The notes beneath the pieces are model-generated. The model was not told the DNA's origin, did not search any database, and saw only the letters and a program-made list of their open reading frames with translations. A stretch of DNA of 64,000 nucleotides from Clavelina lepadiformis (taxonomy: Eukaryota > Chordata > Ascidiacea > Aplousobranchia > Clavelinidae), in the NCBI RefSeq assembly GCF_947623445.1, contig NC_135244.1, positions 8,184,001-8,248,000 of the forward strand. The letters run 5' to 3'. A program made the position numbers and the translations under genes. Position 1 is the stretch's first letter. Each line of letters starts with the position of its first letter. Positions 11,101-23,220 of this stretch are shown piece by piece.

Positions 11101-14100
11101 TATCTCTTTCAATTTTTAATACAAATTTATAGTTCAAGTTCTACATAACCATGTTTGTCAGTTGGTAAATCAGCTTTCCCAGGAACATGAGCATGGTTAA
11201 TAGGAGCCAAATAAACATGATCATTATTTAGTGAATCTTGGCATGTGTCAGTAAGTGGTTGACAACCTCTCTCCTTAAATTGGGAAACATCTTCATAGTC
11301 ATGAATGCTTTTACATCGCATGATGCTTTGTTTCTCTTGCAATGAAGAATTTGCCACAGGTTTTGGAAGTGGTCGACTTCCTTTGTTTTCCTTTATGAAA
11401 ATGCTGTACATTGTGTAATCCACAGCTTCCGTACTTCCACCTGCAGAAGTCTGTAAAATGCAAAATACCTTTCCGTATTGTAACTTAACAGAAACATGTA
11501 CTGGTTAGGCAAGGCCTAACCAGTACCTAAGACTCTAAGAAACTGAAATGGATATCACATGTATGATATAGAAATTGTAGTTTTTAATCCTATAACCAAT
11601 ACATCTGTTTTTGTTAAGTGAAAGAAAGGCATTACTTTTGTAAAACTTGAATCCATGTTGTAGAAAGACAAATCTTCATAAGCGTTTTCCATTTGAGTAT
11701 TTATCGGAAACTGTTTGCATAACATATGCTGGTGTTTGCAGGGTAAAGTATAAGGACGCACATATCTGCAATGAATCATATCTGTCCTATTCTATTTTTC
11801 TTACAATGAGAAAGCTTTGCGGTACAGGTTAAGTTTGAAACTACTAATCCGTAATTTTAAGCATTTCTTACTTGCAGTCCTCATTGCTTAAACCATTCAT
11901 GTCATTGTAGTTAACCATATTTTCAGAGCTACGATTGCTGCAGTCAATGTGGGAACCTAAAATGATATTTATGTAAATCATTAAGTGTACAAGTGATTGC
12001 TGTGCCAAGCTTACTCACTACTTGTATACTTTTATGGAGAAGTTCAAATTTACCTGAACTAAAACTTCTTTTCACGAAAAATATCACAACTGCAAGAAGT
12101 ACCACTGCTGATGAAACCACTGGCACTACCACCCCCAAAGCTGAATCTTCTGGCTCGAGATTATCATCATCTGCAGCGATTGGTACAGCTGATTCTGTTG
12201 GTGTTGCTGTATTAGATTGCACTGATTGAATCTGAATTGTTGCCAGTGATGTGTTTGCTACTTCACCATTAACAGGCTTCTTTGGACTGCAGTCTAGGTT
12301 TAATCCGTGAAATTTTGTTACTTTGAAGAAAGGCAAACTTACTAGCAAAGTGATTCATGCATTGCGTTTTAAAGTAAGTTAAGAAAAATAAACATTACCT
12401 TTGCAGGATGACCTCATGGCTGGTGTGTCACATGATGTTACATTTCTATCGCAAGGCCTGTAATAAGACATTTTAAAGTTTCTCTATACTTTGGACATAG
12501 AATTTATAAATATTGAATAAACATTAAAACACACTATTTGTATGAAAGTTTGAAAGAAAGAAAAGAGAGAAATGGCCTGGATGGTTTCTAATTAATTTCA
12601 ATGCATTTCAAAAATGGTTGTAACTATCCGTTGATGTGTACAAGGAATAAGTTCTTCAATATTTTGGGATATTTAAATTAATGTACAATGTTATCTTTAA
12701 CAAATTCTTTCATTGACATAACTATTCATAGTTCTGGTTAAATGGTTTTCTTATAACGTAACTAAATGCATGTGATGTTCTGGTGTTGTGTGGTGTTCTG
12801 CAGTGCATTCTAGACTTCTCATTTTCTTACAAAGCCTGTGCTTAATGCAGAACCAGGGATTGTTGTGATTTTTGTCAAATAGCATGAAATCCAAGGGTGA
12901 TCTGTTTTTTTAGTTTGATCTTTGAATTAAATTATTATCATATTATACAAAAATTTATCACAAATAAATGTGTCTGGTGTCCTTTAAAAGCATCTTGTAA
13001 TAGTGTCTACAGCAGTAATTTGGAAGATGGAACATTGCAACTAAAATTATGTTACTGTTTGATTGAAGTAAATCTTGTAATTAACTGCAGTACAATACAT
13101 AATACAAAAGGTCCTAATGAGCCTCCATTTTAACCTAAAATCATTTTTGTGTATAGAAGATTTCACATATAACGGACAAAGTCATTGATCCTGCTTGGTA
13201 TGTTATGTTCAAGGTCTACTGCATTTGATAGTGATTATTACGACAGTGTTTCTTAATTAATAATAATTTGTAATTACTGGTGTTCGCTAAATTTTTCTCT
13301 GAAATTTATAGCCTCTAGAACAGTGATTCCCAAACTGTGTGCCGCCACAGATTCTCAGGTGTGCTGCGAATATTTTTTGAATTTTGGAAAAGAACGGTAT
13401 AAATATTTAAAATAAGGCATGCAGACAAGCATATGCGACTTAAAAGCTTTCTAACTGCTTCAATAGCTGATAAATAAGCACATGTGACGATGAAACCAGT
13501 TATGGCATTGCCGATAGAGTAGGGTAATTTAAAAAAAAAACTTTTCTTCTCTTGTAAGTGTGCCGCAAGCGTCTTATAATTTTTCTATTGTGCCACAAGC
13601 TGAAAAAGTTTGGGAGCCGCTACTTTAGAAGATTGACTTGTTTTTCTTTTCATTAATTTAACATATGCTAGTAAACTACATTATGTTAAACCTCTCAATT
13701 ACCGTGTTTGAGTTTGTAAGCTATTGTGATCTTTAATTCCTCCGCAATGCAAGCTGGTTTCATTAGAAATCTTGCATCTTCGCTCAAAAGTTTCAACTGG
13801 TGTTTTGCTTGAGCAGGTTTTCTTCTCGCAGGTTCTTGTTCGAGTCCATTTACTCCATTGATCTTTAAAAAATATGAACTAATATAATAATCGATGTCAT
13901 TAGACATTTTGCAACATAACAAGAGAATATTTTAATACAAAGAAATAACATAATTACGTTTTACCTGTGCAATCAATGTATCCTTTTGAGTTACAGGTAT
14001 AGTGGTTGATGTGGTAACAATTGTGTAAGTTGGTACACATATTTGTAACAGAGACATCACATACTGAGGACAAAATAAAAGCATGAAGGCTTTTGTTATT

Positions 14101-16378
14101 ATGCTGAAGTTATACATTTAAACCAGCTTGTAACAGTTACTGCAAAAATCAAGGTGGAGAAAATGAAAAAAAAATTGATGAAAGATTTTACCTTGTGAGT
14201 GACACGAATTTGATGACGTTTCTCTCCATCTATAGCATCGTGACTTGTCCTGGCAACCAATAATCGCTTGATAGTAAAGTTTAAATGTGACTCGACCACA
14301 AGATTTTCCTGTTGGATCATTTGAACAAAATCTGTACCTTTCCAAGCGACATGCCATTTCGTCTCTGCAAGGCAACCATTTTGTCCAAGTCCAAGACTTG
14401 CTAAAATTCACGGATTGGACAAAATTTTTTTGACCCATTGTGGCCAGTTCTGCCAGCACTAATAACCAATAGTGCATGTAAAATGCCATAGTTACTACAT
14501 TCAAAATATTATTTCTTCTCTATGGTATTTTTAATCTGAAATTTTATATTGTGAAGTGATGAATTAATGTATTTTAATAATTGCAAACAGTCTCATTTCT
14601 GACTTTGGGAAAATATGTATTCCCCAATTAGGATAACTTAATAATTTAGGCCATAAATGCTCTAGCTTCAAAAATTCCAACATCTGCAGTTAGGCGATTG
14701 TATCTTTTTGAGATTTGATCAAACTCGATTAGGCATCCACAAAGGATGTGGATATATGTATTATTATAATGAATCATAGATGCTCACATAATTGTTTAAT
14801 GTTGTCATGTTGTTTGTTTAAGTGTATCTCTATTATTGCCTTGCTAAATATGAATATCACGAACACAATATTAAAGAATACGTGACTACAGTCTTTAGAA
14901 GATACACCATTGGAACTGTTATTCTAATTAATCCTTATTAGGGAATGTTAAGTGAAAAGAATGAAGATAGTTTTAGGTAACTTAAATAAATTACTTCACG
15001 TTGTGTTTAGATTAGCCAAAATCCCCTTTTTGTGCCAGGAATTTGGGGTCCATATTATTCAAATATGGTACCGGACTTATGGTCAAATGAAGGCGGTCAA
15101 AGTGCAGCTGGAAAATTGGTATGAGACAAGGCTTTTATAAACATGACAAGTTTAAGCAACTTATTGAAAAAACATTGTAATGATATTATAACCTTTTTTC
15201 CGTCAGATAGACCATATTGTACAGTGCCATCCAGCTTCTAGTCAGCTGAAGGAACTTTCAGAATCTCGGTGAGTTTGAAATTGAGGGAAATTTACCATAA
15301 ATGTTGCATAAAAATTTGTACAGGAAATCCTTGCTTCACATTGCATAACAATACCATACCATACTGCACTGTATGTGTAAGTTACCAAATTGTAAACAAA
15401 TTGAGATTGATGTATTACAGTAATCGATTTTTAGAAATCAGCACATCTATGAGTGCCTGAACAATTTGCTCAATGAAAAAGCCCGATCTTTAAAATTAAC
15501 TTCCTGTGAAGTGCTTACTAAGGATCTTCATGTCTGGCCTGATTTTCATGGAAACCGATCACCTATTGCTGACTCTTCATTGTGTGGTGCTATTTGTGGC
15601 CTGACTCTGGATAGTGGTTTAAATGATCTTGCAAAGTTGTACTTGGCTACATTACAAGCGCTAGCTGTAAGTAGTGCGATACACCTTGCGCATCCATTTT
15701 ATTGGCTATAGCTTATATGCAATGCAAACCATCAGTGCGGTGTCATCACTCAATAGTTAGAAAAATCCTGATTTACTGTAACTTCTATAGTAATAAACAC
15801 CAAAGCTCAGCTTCCCTTTGTGTGTTGATATATCGCACTGCATAAAACAGAGTGGATCTCTTCATATCTTGGATAGGTTGGAGAAGTATGGACATAAAAT
15901 CACTACAGTGTTTATGTGTGGTGGTTTGAGCAAAAATCCTCTTTTTGTGCAAGTTCATTCAAATGTTTTAAGTGAGTTCTTTTGTTTACTTAATGTATTA
16001 CATGTTGCAGTTGCTAAGCTAATAAGTTATATATATTGTGCTTTGACGGACAACTGAAATGAGTAGTTTTGTTTATAGAGAGACCAGTCGTCTTAGGCAA
16101 AGAAAAGGAGACTGTCTTGTTAGGTGGTGCCATACTTGGAGCTCTTGCAGCAAAGGATTTTCCCTCATTTCAAGTAAGTCGCAAGTAATGCACAATATTT
16201 ATTGGATTATTAATTATTTTGTTGTGATAATTTCCAGAGTGCAATGGGACACATGTGCAAAATCGGTGAGGTTGTAAACACTAACAAAGATTTGGACGAC
16301 TTTTATAGCAAAAAACATCAAGTGTTTTTAACAATGCTGAGGAATCAAATGGAATACAGGGACATTATGAAATCATAA
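8157..16378 (+). CDS. FGGY: FGGY carbohydrate kinase domain-containing protein
   Basis: Predicted ATP-dependent sugar kinase of the FGGY family; the vertebrate FGGY protein is linked to phosphorylation of D-ribulose-type pentuloses. Exons: 8157-8339, 8440-8557, 8989-9146, 10438-10639, 10710-10829, 10929-11041, 15011-15118, 15207-15268, 15435-15666, 15806-15971, 16079-16173, 16238-16378, giving 565 residues against about 551 in human. The N-terminus has the phosphate-binding [16 protein letters not shown]; later come [52 protein letters not shown], the FGGY signature region with HGNRSP, and MCGGLSKNP. All phases join. The acceptor of exon 10 (15806) is the least certain; it was chosen because it keeps frame. 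Intron 3 carries a piggyBac-like element, and intron 6 (about 4 kb) contains an antisense gene. An AATAAA lies 59 bases after the stop. The gene converges with SLC38A9. Confidence 0.9.
9183..10196. mobile_element. piggyBac-like non-autonomous DNA transposon
   Basis: Lies in FGGY intron 3. It is flanked by TTAA on both sides (9179-9182 and 10197-10200), the piggyBac target duplication. Both ends begin CACTAGAA and contain GACGGAG.GTGTCATTTTGACACC in inverted orientation. The left end carries 26 extra bases between these parts. A third, inward copy of the subterminal block lies at about 9987-10027. On the minus strand near 9358-9560 there is a Cys-rich stretch ([28 protein letters not shown]) matching the C-terminal cysteine-rich domain of piggyBac transposases; the catalytic part is absent. 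At ~1,014 bases it is internally deleted and would need a transposase supplied in trans. Confidence 0.85.
11127..14489 (-). CDS. Type I membrane protein with two thrombospondin type 1 repeats and a tyrosine-rich tail, nested in FGGY intron 6
   Basis: A complete 8-exon gene opposite to and inside an FGGY intron. Exons: 14489-14192, 14063-13965, 13862-13703, 12457-12399, 12293-12054, 11956-11872, 11765-11636, 11450-11127; phases join to 464 residues. It begins [19 protein letters not shown], a plausible signal peptide. TSP1-like repeat 1: [10 protein letters not shown], then [11 protein letters not shown] and further Cys. A Cys-rich linker follows. TSP1 repeat 2: [11 protein letters not shown], then FERRC, LHCGG and TRPC. 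Next comes a Ser/Thr/Pro-rich stalk and one membrane span ([22 protein letters not shown]), then a basic KRSF stop-transfer. The ~200-residue tail has many tyrosines: [38 protein letters not shown] do not recognise an orthologue. The architecture suggests an adhesion or guidance receptor signalling through phosphotyrosine; that is inference. Confidence 0.75.
11498..11526. repeat. Perfect 13-bp hairpin
   Basis: GTACTGGTTAGGC, a 3-base spacer AAG, then GCCTAACCAGTAC. It lies in the intron between the last two exons of the nested TSP1 gene, which is also inside FGGY intron 6. It may be the closed core of a tiny palindromic element or a structured RNA segment; nothing decides this. Confidence 0.6.
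13321..13622. mobile_element. hAT-type MITE, ~302 bp
   Basis: The left end begins CAGTGATTCCCAAACT. The right end is AAGTTTGGGAGCCGCTA, an imperfect inverted copy. The flanking octamers CTCTAGAA (13313-13320) and CTTTAGAA (13623-13630) match at 7 of 8 bases, the 8-bp duplication expected of hAT elements. Subterminal GTGCCGC/GTGCCAC blocks face each other. There is no coding capacity. It sits in intron 3 of the nested TSP1 gene. Confidence 0.8.
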
Positions 16379-16940
16379 GAATTGTGCAATCAACAAATTC
16401 GTCATTTTATTTAATTTTTGTATGCAAGTGCTATTAAATAAACAATTGCCTTTCTCAAACATAGTTTGAAGCAGCCAGGTGATAGCCAAATGTGTATTAC
16501 AAGTGAAAGTGCATGATAAAACATGACAAGTACATGACAAATTCACTAGTAACGCTTATGAGGTAATAGCCAAACACAGGCCACATGAAATTATTTACAT
16601 GGCTATAATGGTGTTATTGACTACGAACAGTAACTTGGCATTGGTTCCATTTAACACCGATTCTCAATGTAAATATTTTAAAACTACATCAAATGGAGTG
16701 GCGCTAGAAGGTATATAAGCGCATTTTGAATTGGCTAAACAAACAAATTAAATTTAGCGCTCATTAATAAAACCTATTGTGGCATAACAAAGCAATAAAA
16801 TCGGTACGATAACTTGAAAAGAGGTTACAGGACATTGTAAAATGGAAAAAAAATCAATGTAGTGGTTGTACCAGCGTTGTTTTCTTTATCTATTAATGTA
16901 GATAATGTTTTAAAAGGTAAAACAAGTATTTTAGTAAGGC
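16379..16940. terminator. Convergent 3' intergenic region of FGGY and SLC38A9
   Basis: 562 bases between two converging stop codons. A canonical AATAAA for FGGY lies at 16437-16442. No equally clear polyadenylation signal was found for SLC38A9 on the minus strand. No gene or repeat seen. Confidence 0.6.
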
Positions 16941-19900
16941 TCAAATAGAAGGCTTGATTATAAACTGCGCAATAAAATTTAAGACACCAAGGACAATGAT
17001 GGTGGAATGCATTAAAATAGCAATGGGACTGAGAGCCTCTTCTGATCTTTTAGCCATCATGTATACAACTGAAGGCAGACAAAAGATGTATACCAACCCA
17101 CATAATGAACCACTGTATCTATAAAAAATGAAGTAACCTTTGAGTAATGAAGACCACAAAGCAACTTAGTTATTTGAACCATTACAAGAAACAATCTACA
17201 GTACCTAAAACAGTTTAATTTTTTAACAAGATATATTGCAAACCTTATAATTTCTCCAATATGAGGATAGAATATTGCCACAAGAACGCACATTATCACA
17301 ATGGACAGATTCACTAAAATTACATGAGTTCTCCTAAAACAGAATCAAGTGTAATATTTTATCTATAGTGGATTAATTATTGATTAATTATTATTTACAA
17401 CTGCTGGTTTAAGTAAAACATCACTCACCCAGGCCAAGCACTGTTGAAAATGGCATAAAGAGCATTCACTCTGTACATGTAAGCAAGAAGTGGAAAGACT
17501 GAGAGCATTTGCATCAGAAGGAAAAGACGAGCAGCAACAGCAAAACCATCATGAGTGGAAAGATTTTCAAGAAGATTCTTAAAAATAAAACAGTGGTTTC
17601 AGTAGATGATGTAAACGTCATGATACATTTCTTCAAATGTGCACTTACTGAAGCAATGCAGGCTTTCGGCAAGGGAAAAGAACCATAAAAGAGAACACCC
17701 ACAGTGAGATACGTTAAAGCAACAAACAAATAGCCCAAACTAAGGTCTCGGACATTATTTTCAGGATTTTTATTAGTCTTCACAATAGTAATAACGGCAC
17801 TGAAAATAAACAATATATACTTTATTGTAAAAACCATTTCAGTATACAGTGACTAAATGGATTTAATTCAACTTAACTTGTAATGTATTAATGAAACTGA
17901 CACTGTGATTAAGCCTAAAATATATACAGTACTTATGAAGAAAAAATGCAAGGGATAACATCCCAGTGAGAGCCGGAAATGTTGCTCGAAACTCTGGCAA
18001 TTGGTATCCATTGGGATCATCTGATAAATAAAACTCCAGATTCCATCCCCAATTAACAGCTTTTGTAATGACAAATGTAATGACGAAAAACACAGAAAGG
18101 GTTCCTGGAAAAATTACACTTTAAGCATAATGAGCTTATTTTGTGCATAGTAAGTGATGTGCTTCAATCTTTAACAAAAATTTACCAAGACAATTGAACT
18201 TTGTAAAAAAGGTAGGTGATTTGAAATTCAATAAAGGAAAAACCAATATGGCCAGAAAAAGTGGAACAGTTTTAGTGGAACTCCACCAATTATAAAAAGA
18301 ATTGCTAGTTGCGTTAGAGACGGTATTATTTAGCAACTCTTCAAATAACAATGATGTGTTCTCAGGGATTGGATAACCAGTGGGACAAAGAACTTCTGGT
18401 CCAGTGTTGTTAGATATGGTATGATTTGGTGATGCTTTTTCTGTGAATTTAACAAGAATATATTTATGTTTAACAATATAACTACAATTATCATAATGAC
18501 CCATCATGTTCATTAGCAATGCATAAAGAAAAAAAATAACATACACTGTCTTACTTCTACACTATCCTGCACGGTCAGCAATTTCGAAAAAGTGCAAGCC
18601 ATTGCAAAAAGTTACTCACCATAAATAAATACTCCAGTGACGTATAAGAAGTTGGTCATAAGAACCCAGTAAACTAACATCCCACCAAGAAAAGTAACCA
18701 GCGCAAATATTACAGCCACCCATTCCCCCCAGCGACCCAAGTAGTGCTTGCACACATCAGAAAACTCAAATGCTTCAAAATCTATTTTAAGGCAAACAAC
18801 AACAATACAATATTTCTAAAAAATGGAAGACCAGCACAGTAGTATTTGCGATTGTATAACATGAGCACATACCAAGATAATCTTTTGATTGAAGCACTCT
18901 GTAGGCAGTATATAGTGTTAATAAACCCATGAAAACAATAAGCAATATTCCAAATGTAAATCCAGACTGAACTAAGCCCCATGGCATTGAAAGCAATGAA
19001 GTGCCCATCATAGTGTTCCATATTGCAAAACTAATTTCAAACAGTAAAAAACATCAATTCAAAGCAGGGGTCAATATTTGAGATAGTTTTCCACTAAATA
19101 AAGGGAAAACTTGTTAAATATGTAGTACTTACATATAAGAACAATAATAATTACATTTAAATATTTATTTATAAAAATAAAATGCAATTATTGCTGTATG
19201 ATACTTGCATGCTGTAAATCAATGCAATAACAGCATTTATTATGAGTTAGCTAGAGCATAACATTGCTTTAGCTTCATCTTGTATAAGCTATATCCGTGC
19301 ATTTGGAGGCAGTAAACTTTAAAAACTTCCAAGGGAAGGCAACAAGGTTAAAACGAATTTGCTTCAAAGTTTTCATTCCTAAAGCCTAAAACTCACATTG
19401 TCACAATACTGCTCTGTTTATCAGTGGTGTTGCTGGGAATGATGTAGAATAATGATGCAGGAAGTACGTGATCTGGTATCCTCTAAACATAAATGTATTG
19501 GTCACGGAAACTTGGTTTTATTACCATGTACAGAAACAAAACAGGTAATCAATGTATATTTTACCATTCTGTTATCAGATGGATGTACAAGTCGACTATA
19601 ATATTTCTGCCTGTTAAACATTACAGACAATTTTGGTATATCATGTTCAGCAACACCCACAGTAGGAACCTCTTGTCTCGAACTGTCATTGTTACTAGAA
19701 GTAACACTTCCACCACTTCCAATAAGACAATCTGCAATAAACAACATCACCTTTAAGTGTAATTTCTTACATGCCATTCACAAACTGAGGCATGCAATAG
19801 TAAACTTCTGTATCCACATAATAACTCCAGGCAATATTCAAAGTTGATTTATCGTGATGCATTAAAAAGCAATTTTAAAGAAATACCTGTACTGCTGTTG

Positions 19901-20256
19901 TTGATACTGGAAGAGTACCATGTAGGGTGCATTAAAGGCAACCTGGATGATCGTCTTGGTAATGACTTTTTCTCCTCTCCTCCATCAGGTTCAATCTCAG
20001 GAGCAAAACTTTAACAAAAAATCAATAGCATTGATCGAAAAATATTTCATGGTAACAATCCAAATTATATGCAATTGAGTTCAAGCAGAGACAGTGCATT
20101 GAATTGTGTTGAAAATGGACATAAAAAGTACTAAAACTTACAGATATACAGTATGTACCTTTTGGATAATTGTGCTGCATCAGTGGGTGTAAATGTTAAA
20201 GGACCATGTTGTGATGATATTGGTGATTCAACAATTCGGCTGTCACTTATAGACAT
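16941..20256 (-). CDS. SLC38A9: SLC38A9-like lysosomal amino acid transporter / arginine sensor
   Basis: Family role: lysosomal membrane amino acid transporter that signals arginine to mTORC1 through Ragulator and Rag GTPases. Exons: 20256-20159, 20008-19887, 19731-19565, 19482-19397, 19030-18873, 18781-18620, 18440-18186, 18104-17933, 17799-17649, 17577-17429, 17333-17244, 17118-16941; they sum to 595 residues (human 561). The cytosolic N-terminus keeps [11 protein letters not shown], matching the conserved YYSRL segment of the Ragulator-binding region. First span: [18 protein letters not shown], the family signature. Then [11 protein letters not shown], a luminal loop with several NxS/T sites (NHT, NNT, NTS, NAT), [24 protein letters not shown], and a final [11 protein letters not shown]. 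Eleven spans are expected. The longer loop and N-terminus explain the size difference. Strong assignment. Confidence 0.93.
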
Positions 20257-21054
20257 CACTTAACTGCTTAAGTTTCCAAAAAAGTCTTGATGTATCGCTT
20301 TATATTCACCAATTACGAGCACAAAGAAAGTGTCTTTACTTTGGTGTTTACTTTCCACTTACAGCCATAACAGTTTATCAGATGACTAGTTGTGCACACA
20401 AAAACTAATCTGTAAATCAAACAGATACTCTTTGTAAGAAAACAATGCTTTTTCTCAAAGCCTGAAAAATATATTTTCGCAATATACCATATCTAGGGTA
20501 CAGAGTTGAAATAAAAATACACTAAATCTGCCAAAACAAAATTTTTTAACATGTACATAGATTTTTTATACACAACATACTAATTTATAATAAATAAACA
20601 AAGAAATTGAGAGGTAAATCATGCTATTAACCTTATTTTTGCTTCAGTAAGCATAATTTTTTTTCAAAAACTGATGTGATTTTTAGTTTGATAATTCAGT
20701 TAACATCAACAAATAAACAAAGTAAATAACCAAGCCACCATTGGCATCACAACTATGTCATGGTGCTACATACTGATCTAGCAGGATCATATTTACCCCT
20801 GGCTGGGTGACATGACAGCCAACTTATGCGTTGGGCATCCAACATCGAGCTAAATGGATGACCACTGATCACCCATTGTTTTTTTCTGATGATCACTATA
20901 TTTAATGCATTGCCACACAATGTGAATGTGGCTTATGGGGCTTGATATCTCGATAATGCCATTGTTTTAAGTTTATTCTGTGGCAAACCACGATACACGC
21001 ACAGCATGAAGATACTGAATTAAGAAAAAAGATAAGGACTTTTATCAAATATTA
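20257..21054. other. Upstream region of SLC38A9, no gene seen
   Basis: AT-rich non-coding sequence on the 5' side of SLC38A9. The segment near 20740-20890 is more GC-rich and looks like a repeat fragment, but I could not assign a family. No TATA box close to the start codon was evident. Confidence 0.4.
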
Positions 21055-21131
21055 GGAGCAAATAAAGCTGTATTGTACGTTTTTGAAATAGTACCAAATA
21101 TCGGAACTGTCAGAACTACAACAGTTTTTGC

Positions 21132-21177
21132 CAGGTACCGGTACTTTTAAAGTCCTAACTGATTCCCACCTCTGCTT
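21132..21177 (-). repeat. Isolated hAT-type terminus
   Basis: On the minus strand this reads CAGAGGTGGGAATCAG followed by GACTTTAAAAGTACC, the typical CAGAGGTGGG start of hAT-type elements. No partner end or 8-bp duplication was found nearby, so it is a fragment. Confidence 0.45.
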
Positions 21178-21794
21178 AATGTTTACAAGCTTCTGTACGG
21201 CCTGTCCGCAAAACAAGGGTGCTAATTTTCATAATTAACCCTTATTCCTAGGGAATTCTTGTGCATATCTGATGATATTTTAATGTTATTAGTGTTCTTT
21301 TTGTGTGTTTACCAACAAACGCTGGGCTGTATTTTGGCCGTGTTTAGTATATGCGACTCATTTCTATTACTTCCGATTTACGTCAACTGTTGCTACGACG
21401 CACAATGCACTTTCTCGATGTTCCGTCTAGTTTTTGCAGTGATTTTGAATGCATCTCTGATATATGCTCAGAAAGCAGTACTTAATAAGTGTTTCACTGT
21501 CAATCAATAGTATAACTATATTCAAGAACACCGTCATTTTGGTTAATGTACTGTGATGCTCAACTAGTCTGTCAGAGGCAAACGAACACGCATATCATCG
21601 AAGACAAAAAAAAACAACCAATTACAACCAAGAATCTTAGTTGGCACACATGATAAACCCTGAACACAATCATGCAGAAACCATGTAAATATTGGTAAAA
21701 ACTATCGAGATAGAGTAATTTCTGTGAATGTTTCAATAAGACAATATATACACATATTTTTATATAATTTTTTTTAAATATTTATAGGCTAAAT

Positions 21795-21905
21795 TGTATC
21801 TTGTCCAAATTTCATCAGTACCACTGAACAGCAGAGAGCGTCATTAACGCTTTGCCCAAGGGCATTACAACATAGCTCCTGGTTGCCTGGGCCAGTGACT
21901 ACTAC
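21795..21905. repeat. SINE tail fragment related to the element at 57060-57215
   Basis: Shares with 57070-57140 the order CCACTGAACAG, GTCATTAA, GC.TTGCCC, AGGG and a closing CTCC/TCCC. The tRNA-like head is missing. This is a second, decayed member of the same family within the window. Confidence 0.5.
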
Positions 21906-22067
21906 AGCCCAGTACCGGTACTACAGCTACTACAATGCAGACTCAGCGTAATGCTGTAATGAGTCTAATGACTAATGAGCGTTCAAACCACTGGAGTGAC
22001 TCGACTACTGACATTCATGCTTTAACTGTCAGAATGTTCATTTCAAAACAATGCAATATGAAAAAAG

Positions 22068-22169
22068 GGTCTAATACACATTGTGCACAACCAAATGACG
22101 TTACAATTCAAGTCGCTAGGGTCTAGTATACAAAGGCACCCAACGGTTGTGCACTTGTTTACTTGAGCC
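22068..22169. mobile_element. ~100-bp inverted-repeat MITE, copy 1
   Basis: Ends read GGTCTAATACACATTGTGCACAACC inward and, from the other side, GGCTCAAGTAAACAAGTGCACAACC, so the inner 10 bases are a perfect inverted repeat. The interior (AAATGACRTYACAATT, GGGTCTAGTATAC) matches copy 2 at 28021-28120 in inverse orientation. No coding capacity; class unknown. Confidence 0.75.
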
Positions 22170-22711
22170 TAAAAACACCTCGGCTGAAAGTTTTAGCAAA
22201 GTTAAATAAGACCCGTGTTGACTGATGTCATCTTACCGTAATGGGCTTGATCCTATACTGAAGCAACTTTGTATCTTTTTTGAAAATATTCTTGTTTTGT
22301 TTACCACGACTTCTATTGACGCAAATCCAAAACAGATTGAGTTCATGGACATCGCATACCTAATCTGTATTTTAAATATCCAAGTTGACAAGCCTTTCAT
22401 TCATTTTATTTTTTGTTTTCAATGTGGGGGACGAAAAAATTGTGCTGACGCAGGTAGTCGCAAACATATAAGTAGTTATTGACAATAATTTCAAAAAATT
22501 TGACAGGCAAATGTGGCAAGGCCTTGAGGGCAAAAACGTGCATTAAGGACCAATAAGAGAATGTAAAAAAGTTATTAGCGTCAGCACCGCCACCAAACCC
22601 ATGCCTATAACTTTAAGCTAGCGTCTTGGTTTGTTTCAAGTCCCTTCAAATCACAAGTTAGCTTACATCACAAAGATTGTTACTTGTATTCTGAGCTTGA
22701 TCTAACGAATA

Positions 22712-23220
22712 TGGTTAGCCATATGTGTCAGAATTCGCTTTAATCAGCGAATTAGAATTTATTTATTTGAACATTTTACGAATGGTTAAGTATGATATTT
22801 TTGCTGGCCGAAAGGTTCATATCAGCGTGTTCATAAATTGCATGCACGCTAAACTATCCAGTAAAAAACATAGCTTCGTTGGCCGAACGAGTCATTATTA
22901 TACGCAATTGTAAATTGCTAACGTGTTTGTAATTCGTGTACACGTTGACAAAATTACGCGTTCCCAAATAGTCAACACGATTGCAATTTACAAGCGTGAA
23001 TAGATGAGTTGTTTGGCCAACACAGATAATTTTTTGTATTGATAATTCAGCGTGCATGCAATTTGTGAACGCGTATGTAATGTACAGACGCCTTATTATG
23101 AACCATTCGGCCGGGCAAAAAATCAAACCTACGCGTTCGAAAATTGCGTGAATTGTATGAACAAGTTCGCAATTTATGAACACGTTGAAAGAAGCGAATT
23201 CTGACATATATGGCTAACCA
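22712..23220. mobile_element. Foldback (long inverted repeat) element, ~509 bp
   Basis: The left end TGGTTAGCCATATGTGTCAG followed by AATTCGCTT is mirrored by the right end AAGCGAATTCTGACATATATGGCTAACCA. The symmetry continues inward (GTTCATAAATTGC against GCAATTTATGAAC, TTGGCCGAAC against TTTGGCCAAC) to a centre near 22960. Both ends abut TA, consistent with a TA target duplication as in Tc1/mariner-like elements. Arms are ~240 bases and diverged, with no open frame that could be a transposase. Confidence 0.8.

Noticed and set aside
11993-12229. Plus-strand frame rich in Thr and Ser
   Set aside because: It is the antisense of the stalk and membrane-span exon of the nested TSP1 gene.
14401-14411. 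Possible extra intron at the start of the nested TSP1 gene (TTTTAG before CAAG)
   Set aside because: The frame reads straight through and supplies the signal peptide, so no intron is needed.
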